64,000 nucleotides of DNA from Lachnospiraceae bacterium. GTDB lineage: Bacteria > Bacillota > Clostridia > Lachnospirales > Lachnospiraceae. Shown here piece after piece: positions 59,894 to 64,000 of this stretch. The translations under genes were made by a program, and so were the position numbers. Below the pieces are notes generated by a model. That model had not been told where the DNA came from and ran no database searches. It saw nothing but the letters and a program-made list of their open reading frames with translations. Location of the stretch: contig JAJPWX010000110.1 of assembly GCA_021205755.1 (NCBI GenBank), positions 19,389-83,388 of the forward strand, read 5' to 3'. Every line of letters begins with the position of its first letter. The first letter of the stretch is position 1.

Positions 59894-60859
59894 ATGCTGA
59901 TTCCTGTGATTTTGTTTCTGATAGGACTCTTGTTTCTGATCAAAGGGGGCGACTGGTTCGTGGACGGTGCGACCGGAATCGCCGAGCGTTTTCATCTCCC
60001 TGATTTGCTGATCGGCGCCACCGTCGTTTCCATCGGGACGACCCTGCCAGAGGTTATGGTATCCGCCACATCGGCCGTCAGCGGGCACAGCGAGATCGCC
60101 TACGGGAACGCCATCGGTTCCATCATCTGCAATACCGCTCTAATCTCTGCAATCACCATCGCCGTCCGCCCGGGCAAGGTATCCCGTAAAACGCTGACCC
60201 TGCCAATCTGCTTTTTCTTTGCAGCGGCACTTTTCTATGCGGGAGTCGCCTACACGACCGGCTCATTTACCCGGCCGGTCGGCATCCTGCTGCTGCTTTT
60301 ATTTGCAGTATACATGGTCCTCACCGTGCGGCAGATGACCACTGCCGAAACAGCAAGCACGAACGACACGAAAAACACAAAGGAATCCAGTATCACAAAA
60401 GAAATCATTCTGTTAATTGCCGGAGCCGTCCTCATCGCCATTGGAGCCGATCTCCTGGTTGACAACGGAACTCTGATCGCCGAAGCACTGGGCGTACCGG
60501 AATCCGTCATCGCACTGACCTTCGTCGCGCTGGGAACCTCCCTGCCGGAGCTGGTAACCGCCATCACATCGCTAATCAAAGGTCACAGCGCACTTTCCCT
60601 GGGAAATATCATCGGCGCAAACCTGTTCAACCTGGTCCTCGTCTGCGGTATTTCCATCACACTGAATCCGTTTCACATCCCCGTCTCATCCACACTCTTC
60701 GGATACAACGCATCCCTGGTGCTGGATCTGCCCGTGATGTTCGCGGTCATGCTGCTTCTGACCATTCCCGCCCTGGTTCGGCAAAAGCTCTCCAGAGTGC
60801 AGGGAATCCTGCTGCTGATCATTTACGCATCCTATTGTGTGATTCAGTTTACCATGTAA
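59894..60859 (+). CDS. CaCA-family calcium/sodium antiporter (YrbG-like)
   Basis: 321-residue membrane protein with about ten helices. It has the two alpha-repeats characteristic of the CaCA superfamily: TVVSIGTTLPEVMVSATSAV with GNAIGSIICN, and TFVALGTSLPELVTAITSLI with GNIIGANLFN. The acidic residues of each repeat that bind the cation are present. A short cytoplasmic loop with charged residues (TTAETASTNDTKNTKESS) lies between the halves. ATG 59894 has GGAGG upstream. It may have a structured leader. Confidence 0.93.
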   Translation: MLIPVILFLIGLLFLIKGGDWFVDGATGIAERFHLPDLLIGATVVSIGTTLPEVMVSATSAVSGHSEIAYGNAIGSIICNTALISAITIAVRPGKVSRKTLTLPICFFFAAALFYAGVAYTTGSFTRPVGILLLLLFAVYMVLTVRQMTTAETASTNDTKNTKESSITKEIILLIAGAVLIAIGADLLVDNGTLIAEALGVPESVIALTFVALGTSLPELVTAITSLIKGHSALSLGNIIGANLFNLVLVCGISITLNPFHIPVSSTLFGYNASLVLDLPVMFAVMLLLTIPALVRQKLSRVQGILLLIIYASYCVIQFTM

Positions 60860-60964
60860 AAAAAGCCGAACGACAGAATGATATAACAAGATATGCTGCA
60901 TACAAAAGAAAGCGCCCGGATTCGGGCTGAAAAGTCTTATTTCGCGGAATAAAGGGAGGACAAC

Positions 60965-62071
60965 ATGGGTGGAAAAAATGACAGACGACCATCGGCACGC
61001 CGCCGCAGATGCGCCCGTATACGCAGGCGGCTGGGCTCATTCCTGCTGGCCTTCTGCATGATCTTTACCATGCTGGAGGCGGCACCGGCGACAACCGTCA
61101 GCGCGGCGTCCACTCCGGTCAGCAAGCACGGCCAGCTGTCCGTCGACGGCGTAAATTTTGTAGACAGCAGCGGAAATGCTTTTCAGCTTCGCGGGATCAG
61201 CACCCATGGCATCAACTGGGATGTAGGAAGTACCTATGTCAGCAAAAAAGCCTTTAAAACCCTGCGCGATGGATGGGGCGTAAACGCCATCCGGCTTTCC
61301 ATGTATACAGAAAACTGCAATGGCTACTGCAGCGGCGGCGACCAGAGCGAATTGAAAGCGCTGGTCAGCAAAGGCGTAAAATACGCAACCGATCTGGGCA
61401 TGTATGTCATCATCGACTGGCACATTTTATCAGATGGGAATCCAAATGAACATATAACAGAAGCGAAGGCATTCTTTACCACTATGGCAAAGAAATACAA
61501 AAACTACAACAATGTGATTTACGAAATCTGCAATGAGCCCAACGGCTGCAGCTGGAAAAGCATCAAATCCTATGCCAAGAAAATCATCAAAGCGATCCGA
61601 AAATACGACAAAGACGCCGTCATCATCGTCGGCACGCCGTCCTGGTCGCAGCTCGGAGCAAGCCTCACATCCAACGAGGTCGCGGATGATCCAATCACAG
61701 GCTATGATAACATCATGTACTCCCTGCATTTTTACGCCAGCGAAGACGCCCACAGCGAATACCTGCCGGATAAGCTGAACTATGCCCTGGAAAAAGGCCT
61801 TCCCGTCATCGTCTCCGAATTTGGACTGTCCGAAGCCGACGGCAACGGCGAAATCGATAAAACGTCAGCCAATCAATGGTTTAAGCTGTTAAACAAGTAC
61901 AACATCAGCTACTTTTGCTGGAGCCTGAGCAATAAAGACGAATCCTCGTCCCTGCTGAAAGCCGGCACCGCCAAAACCAGTTCCTGGAAATCCAGCGACC
62001 TGAGCACAGCAGGCAAATACATCAAAAAGAAATATCTGGCACGGCAGGAAAAACTGGGGGCCGCGGCGTGA
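60965..62071 (+). CDS. Secreted glycoside hydrolase family 5 cellulase
   Basis: 368 residues. A basic N-terminus and signal peptide (FLLAFCMIFTMLEAAPATTVSA), then one GH5 TIM barrel: FQLRGISTHGINW, AIRLSMYTENC, IIDWHILSDGNP, the acid/base Glu in YEICNEPNG and the nucleophile Glu in VIVSEFGLSEADG. It resembles endo-1,4-beta-glucanases with a single catalytic domain; no carbohydrate-binding or dockerin domain is seen. ATG 60965 follows AAAGGGAGG. It could act with the GH3 enzyme elsewhere in the window on beta-glucans; the two are not linked. Confidence 0.92.
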   Translation: MGGKNDRRPSARRRRCARIRRRLGSFLLAFCMIFTMLEAAPATTVSAASTPVSKHGQLSVDGVNFVDSSGNAFQLRGISTHGINWDVGSTYVSKKAFKTLRDGWGVNAIRLSMYTENCNGYCSGGDQSELKALVSKGVKYATDLGMYVIIDWHILSDGNPNEHITEAKAFFTTMAKKYKNYNNVIYEICNEPNGCSWKSIKSYAKKIIKAIRKYDKDAVIIVGTPSWSQLGASLTSNEVADDPITGYDNIMYSLHFYASEDAHSEYLPDKLNYALEKGLPVIVSEFGLSEADGNGEIDKTSANQWFKLLNKYNISYFCWSLSNKDESSSLLKAGTAKTSSWKSSDLSTAGKYIKKKYLARQEKLGAAA

Positions 62072-62124
62072 GGCCACTTCAGCACCTCTATTGCACACGG
62101 AGCGCCCGAATTGCTGCCGAACGC

Positions 62125-62676
62125 TCAACTGGTATGATTATACTTTAGTAAATCGTATAAGCAATATTCGTCAACATGAATATATGATATTCTATGGTAT
62201 TCATTTATTGCATTTATCAGTTTATCAACATCACTAAAATAATTCATTACAAAATTGTATGTTTTTACTCTTTTCATTTTTAACACGACCTTACAATAAT
62301 CGCTCGGCTTCATTTTTGACTTTTTAAAATCATCATATCGTCCTTCACTTAGTACAATCAACATTTCGATTTCAGGAGCAGTAATAATGTTTATCACAGA
62401 TCCTACTTTATTCTCATATGCTTTCGATATTTTAAATTTTTCTCGTCTAGAATCCAATATTCTTAATATTGTAACCTTTTCAGAAAACTCACGTGATAAA
62501 TATTTCATTTCAAAATCTTTTGAATTAGTCCGCCTGATTATCTCATTGTCTAAGAGGTTTTTATTAGTGAATATTAGCTTATCTTCTTGAAGCAATCGCT
62601 CGATGACAGCACTCTCTGCACTCCCCTCACAGATACAAGCAACATATTTTGTTAGCCGGATTTCATATCTGCTCAT
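62125..62676 (-). CDS. RloB/TOPRIM-like protein, effector partner of AAA ATPase
   Basis: 183 residues. The N-terminal YVACICEGSAESAVIERLL resembles the TOPRIM/RloB first motif (EGxxE), ILRILDSRREKF sits where a DxD might be, and IITAPEIEMLIVLSEGRYDDF corresponds to the RloB 'NPCFExWlLLHF' block. DxD is incomplete (DSR), so any nuclease activity would use altered ligands. ATG 62676 starts 1 nt after the stop of the ATPase gene with AGGAGG upstream, giving coupled expression. The gene is more AT-rich than those before it. Such pairs occur in phage-defence systems (AbiL, RloA-RloB, PARIS-like), but the exact type is not certain. Confidence 0.62.
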   Translation of the reverse strand: MSRYEIRLTKYVACICEGSAESAVIERLLQEDKLIFTNKNLLDNEIIRRTNSKDFEMKYLSREFSEKVTILRILDSRREKFKISKAYENKVGSVINIITAPEIEMLIVLSEGRYDDFKKSKMKPSDYCKVVLKMKRVKTYNFVMNYFSDVDKLINAINEYHRISYIHVDEYCLYDLLKYNHTS

Positions 62677-62677
62677 T

Positions 62678-63826
62678 TTATGCCTCCTCGTTATCCAAGG
62701 AAACATTTTCTATGATTACATTCTTCAGATCAATATACAGATCATAAACAGGAGTTGTTCCACCCAAGTATCCGCTCTGATACACTTCACTCTTTTTTAT
62801 GTCATTTCGTCCAAGTATTTGTGATAGATTATTGACCGTAATACCATTATTATTTCGGACAATATATACATTGTCATTTCTATTGAAGTTATCCAGCAAC
62901 TCAGAATAATGTGTTGTAAATATCAACATTGCACCATGGGGATTAACCTTATTATTCTGGTAGAACTTAAACAATGTAGAAACTATCTCCTTATTAAAGT
63001 GATTCTCCAACTCATCAATAATCAAATATCCGCCATTTTTAAATGAAGATATTGCGTTGACAAATACGTTTATGCCTTTGATTGTTCCAGATGACAGATA
63101 TTGATTCAGCTCCTCTGGCTTGTTCAATATGATTTCATCTTGGTTATAAAACTTCAAGTAAATTGCTGTCCTGTTTCTGTTTTTCTTCGTGCGAAGGTAC
63201 TCGACCGTTGAATCAAAGTATCTTACTATCTCAAGGGGAAAATCATCAGTAATAAGTAGCTGATTTATGTTTGTACTGAACAGCATTTCAATTAGACTGA
63301 CGTTCTGACATTCTTTTTTATTAAAGGCGATAATGATACTCACATCATCCAACAGATATTGCTCTGAAACATTACGAATATTTATCGGAGCTTCATTTGA
63401 AAAATCACATATAGATTTTTTATTTTTCGCCGCCTTACACGGTTTAAGATACAACGCCTCGTCCTTGATGAAGTACTTATTGTCGTAACCAATAACAGTA
63501 CGCAAGTATCCAATCTCTTGATTGTCTGTCAGAAAATAGTTCTCAATTATTGTTTCGCCAGTACCAAGGATCTCATGATACGGAATGGAGTTAATAGGCT
63601 CATTGTTCAACAGACGCATACTAAAGACAATAACCTTCAGCATGGATGTCTTGCCGGAAGCATTGATACCTATGGCAGTGATTACATTGTTCTGGTAAAA
63701 GTTTCTAAAGAGGTTTGACATCTCATTTCTGTCAACATCGTTCACTCGCTGCATGGCAACAAAGTCAATTTCAAATGTGTCAGCAAAAAGCGGCAATCCT
63801 GTTGCTTTGATTTTTAATAATTTCAT
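62678..63826 (-). CDS. AAA-family ATPase (AbiL/RloA-like) of a candidate defence module
   Basis: 382 residues. Walker A in AIGINASGKTSMLKVI (about 53), and Walker B in GYLIIDELENHFNKE (about 268) with the glutamate for hydrolysis; IFTTHYSELLDNF is the switch-like His block. These fit the ABC-type AAA_21 ATPases found with nuclease or TOPRIM partners in abortive infection systems. ATG 63826 with GAGGAGGG spacing is used; 63835 abuts it. It has its own promoter and is followed without gap by the RloB-like gene. Confidence 0.72.
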   Translation of the reverse strand: MKLLKIKATGLPLFADTFEIDFVAMQRVNDVDRNEMSNLFRNFYQNNVITAIGINASGKTSMLKVIVFSMRLLNNEPINSIPYHEILGTGETIIENYFLTDNQEIGYLRTVIGYDNKYFIKDEALYLKPCKAAKNKKSICDFSNEAPINIRNVSEQYLLDDVSIIIAFNKKECQNVSLIEMLFSTNINQLLITDDFPLEIVRYFDSTVEYLRTKKNRNRTAIYLKFYNQDEIILNKPEELNQYLSSGTIKGINVFVNAISSFKNGGYLIIDELENHFNKEIVSTLFKFYQNNKVNPHGAMLIFTTHYSELLDNFNRNDNVYIVRNNNGITVNNLSQILGRNDIKKSEVYQSGYLGGTTPVYDLYIDLKNVIIENVSLDNEEA

Positions 63827-63852
63827 GGTCTGCATCCCTCCTCATATTTTAA

Positions 63853-63881
63853 ATTGTAGCACACATTTGCCCTGTGGTCAA
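63853..63881 (-). promoter_or_regulatory. Promoter of the AAA-RloB module
   Basis: On the minus strand TTGACC, 17 bp, TACAAT, 26 bp before the ATPase ATG. An AAAAAC...GTTTTT inverted repeat lies just upstream (63885-63905) and could be an operator or the end of another unit. Confidence 0.75.
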
Positions 63882-64000
63882 TACTAAAAACAGAAAATCC
63901 GTTTTTAATATTAAGGCTCTCCATTTTACCGTGGGGATTCTATCTATCTTAACTTCCTCTAAATTTTAACCCTCAATGGCTTTCAAGACTCGCAAACTTC

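Overview
The window looks like a chromosome segment from a Gram-positive gut anaerobe of the class Clostridia, most likely Lachnospiraceae. This is inferred from the mix of gene families (GGGtGRT protein with a NifU-like scaffold, TIGR03960/TIGR03936 radical-SAM pair next to an RNase E/G, DUF5688, short HisG with HisZ, an ispH gene overlapping an S1 gene), from proteins ending in a PKTGD sorting signal, and from A/G-rich Shine-Dalgarno sites before nearly every gene. Both ends of the window are more AT-rich than the middle and carry accessory genes.

Layout. 1-1.3 kb: a tyrosine integrase at the right edge of an integrative element that lies mostly outside the window, followed by four GTTACCTG repeats. 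1.3-4.4 kb: GGGtGRT and NifU-like genes and galE on the minus strand. 4.5-6.9 kb: an ApbE flavin transferase and a YprB-like exonuclease (+). 7-9.5 kb: GntR regulator, ispH and S1 protein (-). 9.5-14.5 kb: a purine operon purE-purM-purN-purD (-), interrupted by a structured repeat, plus a membrane protein with a cadherin-like domain. 14.5-19.6 kb: metA, ligA, a pseudouridine synthase and an SH3 protein (-). 19.8-21.6 kb: efp, a DUF5688 gene and tRNA-Arg(CCG). 21.8-30 kb: fabH, a permuted GH3 glycosidase, two radical-SAM associated proteins and RNase G. 30-36.4 kb: a 2.1k-residue LPXTG-type surface protein. 36.8-42.2 kb: a his operon hisZ-hisG-hisD-hisB-hisIE (-). 42.3-46.6 kb: a polar amino acid ABC transporter and a C26 amidotransferase-like hydrolase (-). 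47.1-48.1 kb: a secreted protein with a HEETH motif (+). 48.2-56.5 kb: a run of minus-strand housekeeping genes (M23 peptidase, small alarmone synthetase, RsmF-like, HAD, YgiQ, membrane protein, RluA type, RecU). 56.8-62 kb: YlbJ-like protein, rsmD-coaD-coiled-coil operon, CaCA antiporter and a GH5 cellulase. 62.1-63.8 kb: an AT-rich two-gene module of an AAA ATPase and a RloB/TOPRIM-like protein with its own promoter, a candidate phage-defence system.

Most interesting structure. A repeat family is present in three states: a 274-bp long form between purE and purM, a 49-bp short form that is nearly just the two ends of the long form, and a single end near 49.97 kb. The long form has two homologous hairpins whose stems differ by compensating base changes, which argues for selection on structure. 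Other strongly folded non-coding sequences precede the TIGR03960 gene and the CaCA antiporter, and lie between hisIE and the surface protein gene. Many gene starts were moved inward from the ORF track to the codon preceded by a good Shine-Dalgarno site. Function calls rest on recognised motifs and family memory, not on a database search.
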